From: Hydrogenophaga crassostreae
GTDB taxonomy: Bacteria > Pseudomonadota > Gammaproteobacteria > Burkholderiales > Burkholderiaceae_C
Length of the DNA stretch: 64,000 nt
Direction of reading: 5' to 3'
Assembly (NCBI RefSeq): GCF_001761385.1
Contig: NZ_CP017476.1
Coordinates: forward strand, 2,469,501-2,533,500
Shown in pieces: positions 42,053-51,935 of the stretch. Position 1 is the stretch's first letter. Each line of letters starts with the position of its first letter. The position numbers were made by a program, and so were the translations under genes. The notes under the pieces were generated by a model that had not been told where the DNA came from, ran no database searches, and saw only the letters and a list, made by a program, of their open reading frames with translations.

Positions 42053-43357
42053 TCAGGGAACGGCAAAAAGGTAAATCTCGGTCTTGCGTTTGCAGCACTC
42101 GTAGCGGGTCCAGAGGTTCCAGACATGGCCGTTGGTCGCGGTGGTGCGTCCGTCGCCATAAGACGTGAGGCTGACGCTGTCGTTGTCTCCGAAGGTGGTA
42201 CACCCTGACGCGGTGGGGTAAACCATGGAGAACTTGGGATCAGCGACCTGAGCGAACCAGATATAGGAATTTGGGCTCTTGCCTTTGAGACGGGTGTAGA
42301 TGTGTGGCTGCGCGGGGTTCAAGATGATGGTGGAGACGCGCTTGGCGAACACCGCAGAAGCCTTGACAGGGTGCTGCTGCACCAGTTCGCCGCTTCGTGG
42401 ATAAATGCTCCCCCAAGTAGTCAGGCCTCCCGACTTCGATACCTCTTTGTAGCCCGGCAACCAGGAGCCCACATAGAGCAGTTCCAGCGGAATGATGCTG
42501 CGCCAGAAGTAGCTGTCGGCGTCACTTTGGAAGTACACGCCGAACGCATCTGCAGAGCTTGGGCACAGAAACTCGTTGCTGCCTCCACCTCCGCTTGAAC
42601 CAGCTGCGCTGGTTGCACCTTCGAGCATGGTCCGAAACTGCTCGATTTGCCCCTGAAAATTGGACTGGTTGCCCGTGCTGCTGGCCGTTGGACCCATTGA
42701 GCCAATGTCAGGCATCATGCCGCCGACCAGATTGCCCGCTCCGCTGACCGTACTCATCAAGCTGCTGGGGTTGCGCATCCACCCGGCTACAGCGTCGGGC
42801 ACATTGCTGATCAATGAGGCAGGCGCTTGGGCCCACTCGGCCATGATCTGAGGCAACGTTGAGGGAAAGCTCATCAATTCGGACACACCAGGTACCACCA
42901 GGTTGGTGCTGACGTTGTTGGCAAGCACGACCGGGTTGCCAATGGCATCGGCGCTCTTATTGGTCGTTGGCTCTGCGGTGGATTGATTGGCTTCCCCGGT
43001 ATTGCCTGAGGCGTCCAAGGGTTGGCTGATCTCGGCAGTACCCACTTTTTCTCCGATTTTCGAGACAGCGCCACCCACATCCCTCCATGGATGGATGTAT
43101 TGATCGTTGAAACTGCTGACCACCACATCGGGCATATAGTGGCTGACTCGAATGCTGGTTTCAACCGTGCATCCGTACATGGTGCATCGCAGAAAGAAGC
43201 AGACACCCGTGACTCGGTAGGACAGGCAACTGGGTGCAGCGGACAACGTCGCCGACACCACGCCCATCGTGTCGGTTTGCGCAGACGCAAGACCACCACT
43301 CCAAGTCATGGCAATAGCGGCGAGCCATCTCATCCAACGACCATTGCGTGTCCTCAT
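42053..43357 (-). CDS. ICE T4SS protein, TIGR03756 (PFL_4710, TraU-like)
   Basis: 434 residues with a signal peptide ending ASAQ and a Cys-rich mature part (PSCLSYRVTGVCFFLRCTMYGCTVE; YECCKRK near the end), the TraU-like signature. It should depend on periplasmic disulfide isomerisation, consistent with the ICE-borne DsbC. It overlaps the upstream TIGR03757 gene by 4 bp. Confidence 0.87.
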   Translation of the reverse strand: MRTRNGRWMRWLAAIAMTWSGGLASAQTDTMGVVSATLSAAPSCLSYRVTGVCFFLRCTMYGCTVETSIRVSHYMPDVVVSSFNDQYIHPWRDVGGAVSKIGEKVGTAEISQPLDASGNTGEANQSTAEPTTNKSADAIGNPVVLANNVSTNLVVPGVSELMSFPSTLPQIMAEWAQAPASLISNVPDAVAGWMRNPSSLMSTVSGAGNLVGGMMPDIGSMGPTASSTGNQSNFQGQIEQFRTMLEGATSAAGSSGGGGSNEFLCPSSADAFGVYFQSDADSYFWRSIIPLELLYVGSWLPGYKEVSKSGGLTTWGSIYPRSGELVQQHPVKASAVFAKRVSTIILNPAQPHIYTRLKGKSPNSYIWFAQVADPKFSMVYPTASGCTTFGDNDSVSLTSYGDGRTTATNGHVWNLWTRYECCKRKTEIYLFAVP

Positions 43358-43833
43358 TTGCGAGACTCCCGGTGTTTTTGGACCATGGCAATGGCCTGAT
43401 CGACATTGGTAACGCCATAGATCACCGATGCGCCGTCCACCACGATGGCGGGGATGTGGTCGAGCTTGTAATGGCGCGCCATGGCAATGCCGTTGGCTCC
43501 GTTGAGGACCGCTGGTGTGATCTGGCGCTTGATCTCTGCCTGGTGTGCAGCGAAGTAAGCACGTGCGGCCGCCTCGGTCTTGGGGATATTCCGATTGATG
43601 GCGGCTTCAACAGTCTTCAGCGCATCGAGTCGGTAGATCACCAACTGATACGCATTGGCCTGGACTGGGGTGATGACCATGGTGGAGTTGGCAAACACCT
43701 CCACCTTGGTGACCCCCTTGTAGAGATCCTGGTGCACGTCTCCTGCACACACATTCGAAAACCCTGCCAAGAGGGATAGAAGCAATGCCAGGCGCCCAAG
43801 GCTGGCCAAAAAGGCAAATGGGATGGCTCGCAT
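43354..43833 (-). CDS. ICE protein, TIGR03757 (PFL_4709) family, copy 1
   Basis: 159 residues, signal peptide ending NVCAG, thioredoxin-like/TrbC-type layout (VTKVEVFANS ... VYRLD-type motif ... HIPAIVVDGASVIYGVTNVDQAI). Involved in pilus assembly in related elements. It lies 1 bp downstream of a second member of the same family. Confidence 0.82.
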   Translation of the reverse strand: MRAIPFAFLASLGRLALLLSLLAGFSNVCAGDVHQDLYKGVTKVEVFANSTMVITPVQANAYQLVIYRLDALKTVEAAINRNIPKTEAAARAYFAAHQAEIKRQITPAVLNGANGIAMARHYKLDHIPAIVVDGASVIYGVTNVDQAIAMVQKHRESRK

Positions 43834-43834
43834 A

Positions 43835-44329
43835 TCAGTTGCGCTCCTGTTGGCGGTAGGCTTTGATGGCCTTGTCTACGTCCGATTCGCCGTTCAGCAC
43901 CCAACTGCCATTGATCACAATGACGGGGACGAACCCGCGCGATTGGTAACGCCGAAAGGCCTGCATGCCCACCAAGGACTCAGCAGCCACGTCGACCCAC
44001 TGGAGGTTGAACTCCGGGTGGGTTTCGATGTATTGCTTTTGCCAATCTCTCTTCTCGGGAAAGAACAGACCCTTCGGAGTTAATCGGTCAAGTGCCTCTG
44101 TGGATTTCCGAAAGCCATCCAGGCGGTACACCTTGAGTTCAAACGGAGGCGTTTTCGGAGACCGGATGGGCACATCCATGTGGGTGAAAACCTCCACCTT
44201 TTGAATAACCTGATAACGATCCGTGCTTTGAGCGAAAACGCTTGCGAATGACGTACAGGCGACCAGCACCAACGTAGAGAGTCTGATCAAGCAGGCGCGG
44301 CGGTTGGGTGCCTTGGATGCGGCATTCAT
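43835..44329 (-). CDS. ICE protein, TIGR03757-like, copy 2
   Basis: 164 residues, same architecture as its neighbour (QKVEVFTHMD ... KVYRLDGF ... RGFVPVIVINGSWVLNGESDVDKAIKAY) but divergent. A tandem pair is unusual in the standard order, where one TIGR03757 gene is expected. Overlaps the 44326-44586 gene by 4 bp. Confidence 0.75.
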   Translation of the reverse strand: MNAASKAPNRRACLIRLSTLVLVACTSFASVFAQSTDRYQVIQKVEVFTHMDVPIRSPKTPPFELKVYRLDGFRKSTEALDRLTPKGLFFPEKRDWQKQYIETHPEFNLQWVDVAAESLVGMQAFRRYQSRGFVPVIVINGSWVLNGESDVDKAIKAYRQQERN

Positions 44330-44586
44330 GTGATGCTCCTCTCGGGCAGAGCAAGCTTGACGATCGCCCGCTGGGTCGCACTGACGTAGTCCCAGCGTTG
44401 GGCCTGCACGATGGCCTTGAACCGCATCGCGTCGGGCAAGGTGGCAAGCTCCAGATCCACTTGCTCACTGAACAGCACGGTGTATCTGTCGTGCGAGTTC
44501 TCGCACTTTCTGGCCGCTTCCGCTGCGATCTGAACGCAGCGTTCACTCCAGCGAACCTCTGAAAAACTCACCAGTTCATTGCTCAC
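44326..44586 (-). CDS. Small soluble ICE protein of unknown function
   Basis: 86 residues, charged, no membrane segment. It overlaps the VirB4-like ATPase gene upstream by 11 bp and the TIGR03757 copy downstream by 4 bp, so it is translationally embedded in the transfer operon. No family recognised. Confidence 0.55.
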   Translation of the reverse strand: MSNELVSFSEVRWSERCVQIAAEAARKCENSHDRYTVLFSEQVDLELATLPDAMRFKAIVQAQRWDYVSATQRAIVKLALPERSIT

Positions 44587-47545
44587 TTGCGGCCTCCTTC
44601 TTTTTGTCGGCTTTCTTGGAGCGACTGGCGTTGAGTTCGTGGGCCACCATCTGTGCGGCCTCCATCTCAGTGCAACCGTGTTGGTCCATCAAACGGCGAC
44701 GGTGGGCTTTTTCGTGCCCTTCGGTCATGGCCAATGCAATTGGCAGGGCAGGGGGCACGTTGCGAAACAGCATCTGATCGGTGGCCGAGATCAAGACGCC
44801 CTCGGTGTACTGACCGGGCGATTTGTGGGCCGACTCCATCATGGCGCGCTGCTCAGGTGTGAGGCTTCGGAAGCGGGCGACTTCCTCGATCTCCGAGCGG
44901 TCCATGGTCAACAGCATCCAGTATTCGCACATGGAAAGCACGCGACTCATCGAGTCTGGAAAGTCCTTCAAGTTCTGGGTGGCCAACCAGAACCAGATGT
45001 TGAGTTTTCGCCACATCTTGGTGCCCTTGGCGATCTTGGGGCCGAGCAGCTCGTTGGTGGTGATCAAGTGACCCTCATCGGTCAGCATGATCAGTGGCCG
45101 GTCTTCCGCTTGGAAGCGTTCACCACGGGATTGAACGGAGTCGATCAGGCTGGTGTAGGCCACAGCCAAGGCATCGCCATAACCGTCCTGGGTCAAGGTG
45201 CCCATTTCGACAAGGGTCACGTCTGCGTCAGGCCAGTCAACGCCTTCGCGGTTGAACAGCTTGCCGCGAAGACCTTGGCAGAAGGTCATCATCGACTGGC
45301 CCATCTCTTCCGCACGCGCCTGGCGTGTAAGCGAGAGCGTGCCTTCGCTGTGCATGCCCATCAGTTCGATGGCCACGTCGTGGGTCAGAGGGTGCTTGCG
45401 TCCTTCGGACATGGACTTGTTCGCCGCTCGGATGATGGCGTTGGTGACCAAATAGCGGTCCGCACGCGACATGCGCTTTACTTCCTGATCCTCGCCACCG
45501 GTGATCATCATGACGGCGGCAATCAGCATTTCACCGAGCAAATCGCGTTTGTCGGTGGCTTCGTCGTCGTCATAAATGTCCGCACCACCGGCGGATGGGC
45601 CCTTGTCGTCAAGGGTGCTCGATGGAGAATCCCCACCGAGCAATGCATCCAGACTGCTGTCTTCGGGCAAGCCCGCATTGAGACGGGCCTGCCGATCAGC
45701 GGCCCTGTATGAGGACATCACGTCTTCGTCTTGCAGCAAGCGGTGGGCATGAAAGAAGGGCGGCAAAGACACATCGGCCTCAGCGGTCAGGGTCACGCTG
45801 TAGGTGCTCAGACCCATGGTCTTGAAGTAGTCCAACAACAAGGCAAAAGAGCGGCCGGCATCCGCGATCACCAGGCGCGGTTTGTGCACCGCCATCGTAA
45901 GCAAAGCGGTGTAGTTCAAGGTCGCACTTTTGCCCGCGCCCGTCGGACCTAACACCAGCATGTGGGCATTTTTCTTGCGGTCGTCCTTGTTGAGTGGGTC
46001 CAGCCACATCGGCTCACCACCCCGGTTCCAGAACCACATGCCAGGGTTGGGTGTGCCGCGTGAGCGGCCATAGGTGGGCAAGAGGGCTGCGATCTGCGAG
46101 GCGAAGGTTAGGCGGCTGCGCCGCAGGTGTTTGGCGTCAAACACCGGATCAAAGTTGAAGGGCAGGCCGCGCATGAACGAATCCAGCGGCACCAGATCCT
46201 GACGGGGGTCAATGAAGCGCAAGCCCGAGGGGACCAACAAGGCATTGACCTGGGAAATCGACGCATTCAACGCTTCACGATTCGGCGCTGTGACGTACAG
46301 CGTCATCAACATCGGGTACAGCTTGTCGTTTTGCTGCATGCGAGACAACACCATCTTGGCCTCGCTGAACGCTTCCTCTGCAGAAGGCGTGCGTGCCCGA
46401 GAAGCATCGCGAATTTTCATAACGTGGTTCTCCAGCTTGTGCTGAGACTCCACCGTCACAGTGATGGACAACATGCAGCCTGCAGGCAAGCGGTCAAAGC
46501 GTGCAAAAGACTCTTTACCGCTGGTGCGTTCAGCGGAAAAGTGTCCAACGCTGGGTTGGTTTCTCAGACTTTGCAAGGTCAAGGCCTTGACCGGCACGCC
46601 ATCGAACTCGAACAGACCTGCCTCCACGTCGGAGACGGGAGGCGTCACATTGAGCATGTCCGACATGTCCCAGCCAAAGATGGGGGCGCAGTCGCGGCCA
46701 TCGGCGTCTTGCAAAGGCGATGCATCGCCCGGATAGGGCATTTGGGCCAGCAAGTCCCCAGAGTGCTTGCTGGCCCATGGCACAGCGCGGTTGAAGAAGG
46801 GCAGCATCCACTCGTAGAACTCAACGGAGGTGCAACGCTTGGCCGTCACACCGGCTTCCGTGAAGGTGGCCATCAGCGTGATGGCCACGGCCTCGATCTG
46901 GTCGCGCGCCGGCGCTGAGTTGTCGTCCAGGCCAGCAAACCGCTTGTAGATGGCACAGCGCACGCGCCGCTGTTGCCCGCGCCACTCCTGCCCACTGACA
47001 AGCGTGTCCACAAACAAGCCTTCTGGGCGCGACACCAGCGCCAGGTGCTCTTCAAACTGCTTGAGAACCGCCTGGGTGTAGGGAGAATTCAGAATGGCAT
47101 CACGCCGCTCAGGGTAGCGCTCGTGTTGCTTGGCGATGTAGTCTTTCAGGTAGCCGTTGAGGCTGCTGATGTCACGGTCGTCGGAGAGGTAGAACTGGAC
47201 AATCCAGGGCGATCCTTCAGACTCAGGAATGGCTTGCAGGGCTTCTTGTACTTTGCTGGCGCGCTCGGTTAAGTAGGCCGCGGACTGAGCCTCGGTGGGC
47301 ACAGGCCCCAGCTCAAACAGCGCGCCAAGCGTGCTGCCATCCTTGAGCACAAACACCTTGTCCTCTGGCGAGTAGGCCACGTAGGGCAGCATGTCGGTGA
47401 AGGAGGGTGGGCGCTGCGCCATGCGCTGGCGCTCACCTTTGGTCTGACCACCCGACTTGCCCGTTCCGGTCTGTCCACCAGTACCCTCTGAGGCCAGGCC
47501 CAGTTTTTCACCCAAAAGGCCCAAGCCCAATTTGTTCATCCACAT
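44576..47545 (-). CDS. traC: Conjugative transfer ATPase, TIGR03744 (TraC/VirB4-like)
   Basis: 989-residue cytosolic ATPase energising T4SS assembly and substrate passage. Walker A GPTGAGKS is at about residues 532-539 and Walker B IMLTDEGH at about 820. The N-terminal VirB4/CagE-type domain precedes it. The length and conserved motifs fit the PFGI-1 TraC (PFL_4706) family. It follows the TIGR03751 lipoprotein gene. Confidence 0.92.
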   Translation of the reverse strand: MWMNKLGLGLLGEKLGLASEGTGGQTGTGKSGGQTKGERQRMAQRPPSFTDMLPYVAYSPEDKVFVLKDGSTLGALFELGPVPTEAQSAAYLTERASKVQEALQAIPESEGSPWIVQFYLSDDRDISSLNGYLKDYIAKQHERYPERRDAILNSPYTQAVLKQFEEHLALVSRPEGLFVDTLVSGQEWRGQQRRVRCAIYKRFAGLDDNSAPARDQIEAVAITLMATFTEAGVTAKRCTSVEFYEWMLPFFNRAVPWASKHSGDLLAQMPYPGDASPLQDADGRDCAPIFGWDMSDMLNVTPPVSDVEAGLFEFDGVPVKALTLQSLRNQPSVGHFSAERTSGKESFARFDRLPAGCMLSITVTVESQHKLENHVMKIRDASRARTPSAEEAFSEAKMVLSRMQQNDKLYPMLMTLYVTAPNREALNASISQVNALLVPSGLRFIDPRQDLVPLDSFMRGLPFNFDPVFDAKHLRRSRLTFASQIAALLPTYGRSRGTPNPGMWFWNRGGEPMWLDPLNKDDRKKNAHMLVLGPTGAGKSATLNYTALLTMAVHKPRLVIADAGRSFALLLDYFKTMGLSTYSVTLTAEADVSLPPFFHAHRLLQDEDVMSSYRAADRQARLNAGLPEDSSLDALLGGDSPSSTLDDKGPSAGGADIYDDDEATDKRDLLGEMLIAAVMMITGGEDQEVKRMSRADRYLVTNAIIRAANKSMSEGRKHPLTHDVAIELMGMHSEGTLSLTRQARAEEMGQSMMTFCQGLRGKLFNREGVDWPDADVTLVEMGTLTQDGYGDALAVAYTSLIDSVQSRGERFQAEDRPLIMLTDEGHLITTNELLGPKIAKGTKMWRKLNIWFWLATQNLKDFPDSMSRVLSMCEYWMLLTMDRSEIEEVARFRSLTPEQRAMMESAHKSPGQYTEGVLISATDQMLFRNVPPALPIALAMTEGHEKAHRRRLMDQHGCTEMEAAQMVAHELNASRSKKADKKKEAASEQ

Positions 47546-47594
47546 GGTTGTGTTCCCTTGTTTTCTGTCGTTTCGGTGGTGATCAGTGCGAGCG

Positions 47595-48119
47595 TCAACG
47601 CACTGGCGAGGTCCCAGTGGGCGGGCTCATGTAGCGCTCGCGCGCCTCACCGTCTTCTTGCTCGACCTCACCGGGCAGGGCGTACTGGGTCTGCTCGTAC
47701 ATCGGAAACACCGTGACGTACCCCGGCACCGGGTACTTGCCCCTTGAGAGGTGGGGGTACACCACCATCACCATGTCCGGGTTGGACACACGGGCAAAGC
47801 GCTGTTTCATGGGGGTTAGAGGTGACCAGTACGGGCTTTGCTGCGCGTCAAGCTGACCTACAGGCCGGGCCTGGCCACTGGTGTTGAACCGCTCTTTGGC
47901 GCGGTTGTTGTTGGTCTGGGCACCGTCGGTGCCACGGAAGACCTCGGACACGGTGGGACTGCCCGCCGTGACCTCGTTGAGTGGTGACTCACGGGGGCCA
48001 CTCACCGAGCAGGCCGACAGGGCCAACACGCATAGGGCAAGCAAGGCGCTGCACGTCACAGTCACCTTTGACCGGTTCTGCGACAAAGAACGGGCGGATT
48101 GAGCGTTATTCCAGGCCAT
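47595..48119 (-). CDS. Conjugative transfer lipoprotein, TIGR03751
   Basis: 174 residues with signal peptide and lipobox LSACSVSG, then a soluble region ending in a Pro-rich tail. This is the ICE transfer-region lipoprotein, the TraV/VirB7-like position. Start ATG 48119 has GGAG 6 bp upstream and overlaps the TIGR03752 gene by 14 bp. Confidence 0.85.
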   Translation of the reverse strand: MAWNNAQSARSLSQNRSKVTVTCSALLALCVLALSACSVSGPRESPLNEVTAGSPTVSEVFRGTDGAQTNNNRAKERFNTSGQARPVGQLDAQQSPYWSPLTPMKQRFARVSNPDMVMVVYPHLSRGKYPVPGYVTVFPMYEQTQYALPGEVEQEDGEARERYMSPPTGTSPVR

Positions 48120-49536
48120 AGAGGGCTCCACGGGTTGAGGTTTGAGAGGCTTGGTTGCGGTGGGTCAATCGGCGTGCGTTGGCCATCTTGTCGATGCGCA
48201 GCTCCTGGTCCAGGTGCACCACCAGCTCGTGGCCCGAAGGGGTGACCACAGCATCAAAACTGTTCTTCAGGCGGCTGAGCAACCAGTCGGTGAATTCATC
48301 GCTGGCGCCAGAGACGGCTTGACCCAACACGTACTTGTTGGTGTCGGTGATCTGGGTGGTGGTAGAGCCCGTGGAACTGCTTTGAGTGACCAGCTTGGCG
48401 GCATCGGCAAACGCAGACGCTGCCACGCCCAAGGTCTTGGCACCGACGATGTCGGTCAAGTAGGCCGGCGCGTTGGTGACAAAGCGCCCGGAGATGCAAG
48501 GGTTGCCATGTGGGTCAGAAATGAACCCAAGGTCACCCGAGATGCCGGAACTGCCTCCAGAGCCTGCACGAGCCCGGGATGAAACGGTGCGGATCGTGCC
48601 GTCGTTGAAAACAAACGTGGCCGAACGGATCTTGCCCTCAGAACAGGACAGGGCCATGTCGCCGATGGCTACGCCCGTGACGATCATCCCAGCCAGATCG
48701 TCGGGCAGCTCCCAGCCGTTGGCCGCGAGGTTCTCGCGCCCGACCACCGCCTTGAATTGCATCGGGTCAGTGACCCGACCGTCGATGGGCACCCGTCCGA
48801 TGATGCTGGTCATGGCCTTGACGCCCACCAGCGTGGCGTTCTCCGGGATGGTGAAATACGGCTCGTCCTCCGGCTCGGTGCTCTTCAAGGCTGCGGACTT
48901 GCCCGCACCAGGCAGTGCGCTGCCTTCGACAGAGGTGGCCGAAGCCGAGGTGCGGACATAGCGTGTCTGCACCGGTCCTTGGCGGTTGCGCGTGTCCTCA
49001 AAGGCGGCGAATCCGAGTGGGATCTTCTTGTCGTATGCCACGGCACCAGGCAGACCTTCGCTACTCTCGACCGCCATGTCACCCACAATCGGCGCGGCAT
49101 TGATCACACGCCCGACTTGCGAGCCGGGCAGGTTCTTAGGCGTAGGGCCAGAGATCGACGGCAAACCGTTGAGCAGGGTATCTGCAGCGCGGCCTGCGGC
49201 ATCAAGAGCATCGCCACCCATATCGGTGCTGCTGTTGGAAGCGCCTGGCTGGGTGCCGTTGTGGCCTTTTTCCAGCTCCAGGTTGCGCGCCAAGATTTCT
49301 TGCACCTGCACACGCAAGGCCTCATTGCTGGCCACCACCGACTTGAGAGTCTCGCTGGCGTTGTCGCCATCGGCCCCTTTTGCCACGGGAAGCGGTTCAG
49401 GTTTGGGGACTTGCGTGATGGGGTCGCCTGGCTTGACCGAGCCATCCGAGGTGAACTGCTGAAAAAGAATCGTGCCCACGATCACCAGGGTGATCACCCC
49501 CAGGATAGGAAGCAAAGTGTTTTGTTTGACCGCCAT
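48106..49536 (-). CDS. traB: ICE T4SS protein, TIGR03752 (PFL_4705, TraB/VirB10-like)
   Basis: 476 residues: one N-terminal membrane helix (about 10-28), a Pro-rich and coiled-coil segment (EALRVQVQEILARNLELEK), then a C-terminal VirB10-type beta domain (GEKIPLGFAAFED-like start, GISGDLGFISDPHGNPCISG). It spans inner membrane to outer core complex. Follows the TraK-like gene. Confidence 0.87.
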   Translation of the reverse strand: MAVKQNTLLPILGVITLVIVGTILFQQFTSDGSVKPGDPITQVPKPEPLPVAKGADGDNASETLKSVVASNEALRVQVQEILARNLELEKGHNGTQPGASNSSTDMGGDALDAAGRAADTLLNGLPSISGPTPKNLPGSQVGRVINAAPIVGDMAVESSEGLPGAVAYDKKIPLGFAAFEDTRNRQGPVQTRYVRTSASATSVEGSALPGAGKSAALKSTEPEDEPYFTIPENATLVGVKAMTSIIGRVPIDGRVTDPMQFKAVVGRENLAANGWELPDDLAGMIVTGVAIGDMALSCSEGKIRSATFVFNDGTIRTVSSRARAGSGGSSGISGDLGFISDPHGNPCISGRFVTNAPAYLTDIVGAKTLGVAASAFADAAKLVTQSSSTGSTTTQITDTNKYVLGQAVSGASDEFTDWLLSRLKNSFDAVVTPSGHELVVHLDQELRIDKMANARRLTHRNQASQTSTRGALYGLE

Positions 49537-49558
49537 GTTGTGTGCTCCTTGCTCTTGC

Positions 49559-50641
49559 TTACAGGCAGGCGTCGAACGCCCGGTCGCAGATCAGGTACAG
49601 CGCGCTGGTATCCGCTTCGCTGCCCGCCGCGCCAAGACGCCCGTGCTGCGCTGTAACGGCCAGCCATTTGCCGCGCAGGCTGTCCAGCGAAATTTCAAGC
49701 GGTTGCTTGGATTTGTTGGTGATGCGCACTGCCGTGACATACAGGCCGGCCGAACGCCACTGACCCATGGGTACGGTTTCCACCAGCGCGCCGCGCACCA
49801 GGCCCACAACCGGCTGGTTGCTCACCTGGACCTGGCTCACGCCCGGCTGGCCCACGGCGAGGCGGCGTGGCGCATACAACATGCGCGAGGCAAATCGTGT
49901 CAGGTCCACCATGTCTGCCGCTGGCGTCTCAGGGGTGGAGGACGAGGCGGTCTGCGCTGCGTCCTGTGTGTCCCGTGCCGTTTCAATGAAGACCTCCAGC
50001 TCCTGACTCGCGGCTGAAGTCTGCGTATTGGCCACCAAATCCAGCGGAATCTGCTGTCCTCCGTCAATCAGCTCGGCGACGATGCGGATCGGCGCAAACG
50101 GCACCAATGCTGTGACGTAGATCGTGCGATCGATCGCTTCCACCCGGGCCACGGCCTCGATGTCGCTGGGCACGTGCAACACCGCCGGTGAGGGCAAGGT
50201 GATCAGGCGCTCGCGCTTCACGGGAAGGCCCACTCGAACGGGCAATCGAGCAAAAACGGCGCGCTCTACGCCGTCGCGGTAAACGGGAAGGGCAGCATTT
50301 TTGACCTTCTTGCGCGTGGCCATAGGCACTGTTGCTGATTGCTCGGCCTCCATAGCAGCTTTGCGGGCTACCCCGACGACTGGAGCCGCAACAGGCAGGC
50401 CAGCGTTGGAATCGTGCATGTTTTGCCCGAGATCCACGGCGCCCACCATGGGCGCGGCTTTAACGATAGGCGTTGTGCTGGTAGCCGTTGTGGACGGGAC
50501 ATCCAGCAACTCAGGTGCGTCACCCACTGCACCCAGGTCTTGCACCTGGGCGAAGGCGGCACCAGAAAACATGCACACGGTCAATGTGCTGGCCAGGCCC
50601 AATGCAGGCCAGGCGGAACGGAGGTTGCGAATGTGTTTCAT
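49559..50641 (-). CDS. ICE T4SS protein, TIGR03749 (PFL_4704, TraK/VirB9-like)
   Basis: 360 residues with a signal peptide ending AAFAQ and a mainly beta C-terminal region (VSNQPVVGLVRGALVETVP...LYVTAVRITNKSKQPLEI), plus a Cys pair near the end (LICDRAFDACL). Occupies the TraK/secretin-like slot between VirB8- and VirB10-like proteins. ATG 50641 overlaps no signal; the frame is open 6 codons further. Confidence 0.85.
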   Translation of the reverse strand: MKHIRNLRSAWPALGLASTLTVCMFSGAAFAQVQDLGAVGDAPELLDVPSTTATSTTPIVKAAPMVGAVDLGQNMHDSNAGLPVAAPVVGVARKAAMEAEQSATVPMATRKKVKNAALPVYRDGVERAVFARLPVRVGLPVKRERLITLPSPAVLHVPSDIEAVARVEAIDRTIYVTALVPFAPIRIVAELIDGGQQIPLDLVANTQTSAASQELEVFIETARDTQDAAQTASSSTPETPAADMVDLTRFASRMLYAPRRLAVGQPGVSQVQVSNQPVVGLVRGALVETVPMGQWRSAGLYVTAVRITNKSKQPLEISLDSLRGKWLAVTAQHGRLGAAGSEADTSALYLICDRAFDACL

Positions 50642-50655
50642 GTGGGAACTCCCTG

Positions 50656-51444
50656 TCACTGTTTCGGGGCGGCTGAAGCGGGCTGACCAGGCGCGCCGGC
50701 GGCGTTGGTGGGCTGTTGGACCAGAGCCGAAGCTGGTTGGTCGCTCAATCCGGGCAAGAGGGCTGGTGCCACACCAGCGGCAGTGGCTCCACTGACGGCG
50801 CTGTCCTTGACATCGATGCGCGCGGGCTTGTTGCTGCCAAAGCAGTCCACAGCCAGTCGGAAGGGGTTGCGTTCACGGTCCACGTCGAAACGGACCACTC
50901 GAATGGGGTAGCGGACATAGGTGTCCTTGACGGCCTGGCCTCTAAAGGTCTCCATGACCTGCATATCGAGCAAGACGTTCCATGCAGCTGGACCTTCGCC
51001 AAGCACTCGGTTGTCCTGAAAGCCCAAGCCTGGGATTTCGGTGATCTGTCGCGTGCGCATGCGCAACTCGCCGCTGCGTCCACGTGCTTCCAAGTCGCCC
51101 TTCAGTTGCGCTTGGCAGCGAGGCGTCAGGTAAGACTGGAAGTTGTAAATCTGGGCTCCGTAATCAACGCCACCATCGGACTGCCAACGGTTGATCTGCT
51201 GCCACACGTAGTAGGCGAAGCTGTACACATTGGGATTGGGCACTGGCGCGGAGCCGTTGTTGACCATCACCTGATCGCCCGCGCGAAGATCAGGGTTGAT
51301 GTGCAGGTCGATCTGATGGGGTTTGGCCCACAGGAGTGCCATACCCACCGCTGACACGATGGTCAAGCCCAAAAACAGCCGACGGGTGTTGGCGTGGCTT
51401 GCCCGCTCGTGGGCGAGGGCGTCCAGGGATTGTTGGGTGCTCAT
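50656..51444 (-). CDS. ICE T4SS protein, TIGR03746 (PFL_4703, VirB8-like)
   Basis: 262 residues: one membrane helix (about 22-41) and a periplasmic VirB8/TraE-type domain (NVYSFAYYVWQQINRWQ ... RYPIRVVRFDVDRERNPF), then an Ala/Pro-rich tail. The stop lies 14 bp before the TraK-like ATG. Confidence 0.87.
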   Translation of the reverse strand: MSTQQSLDALAHERASHANTRRLFLGLTIVSAVGMALLWAKPHQIDLHINPDLRAGDQVMVNNGSAPVPNPNVYSFAYYVWQQINRWQSDGGVDYGAQIYNFQSYLTPRCQAQLKGDLEARGRSGELRMRTRQITEIPGLGFQDNRVLGEGPAAWNVLLDMQVMETFRGQAVKDTYVRYPIRVVRFDVDRERNPFRLAVDCFGSNKPARIDVKDSAVSGATAAGVAPALLPGLSDQPASALVQQPTNAAGAPGQPASAAPKQ

Positions 51445-51914
51445 GATGTCTTGGATTGAGAAGGAGGTTGTGACTTGGCGGATGGCTCATGGACCTCAAA
51501 CGGATGAGATAGATTGAGGTCCAAGGAGCGGCCAAGATCCCAATGCCCGTGGAGGGAGAGGTAGTGGCTGGTGACAAGCCCACGCTTGGCCAGCCAAAAG
51601 TGAATGGCTTGGGTGTAGTAGCCGTCTGGTCGATTGCGCTTGATCTTTTGCAGCCGGCCAGAGGCATACCAAAGGGTGAACAATGGACCGGCGATGCCGA
51701 GCACCAGGATGAACTGCCAAAAGCCGGTGACCAGTAGCACGATGCCGCCAATCACGAGGAAAACCGGAACCGCTACCAAAGAAATGACTTTGGCCTCGGT
51801 GACCGTCATGCCGCGAATGATCGCGGGCTCCACGTTCACCCGGTCTGTCACTGGCGCGCGAAAACGCGACACTTCTTCTTGCTGAGCGTTTCGAGAGGCT
51901 GATTCGGCGTTCAT
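51441..51914 (-). CDS. Conjugal transfer protein TIGR03750 (TraL-like)
   Basis: 157 residues with two membrane helices (about 45-90) preceded by RFRAPVTDRVNVEPAIIRGMT and followed by KRNRPDGYYTQAIHFW, the TIGR03750 pattern. Inner-membrane T4SS component. Overlaps the VirB8-like gene by 4 bp. Confidence 0.88.
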   Translation of the reverse strand: MNAESASRNAQQEEVSRFRAPVTDRVNVEPAIIRGMTVTEAKVISLVAVPVFLVIGGIVLLVTGFWQFILVLGIAGPLFTLWYASGRLQKIKRNRPDGYYTQAIHFWLAKRGLVTSHYLSLHGHWDLGRSLDLNLSHPFEVHEPSAKSQPPSQSKTS

Positions 51915-51935
51915 GCTGGCGCTCGATCTGGTCGA

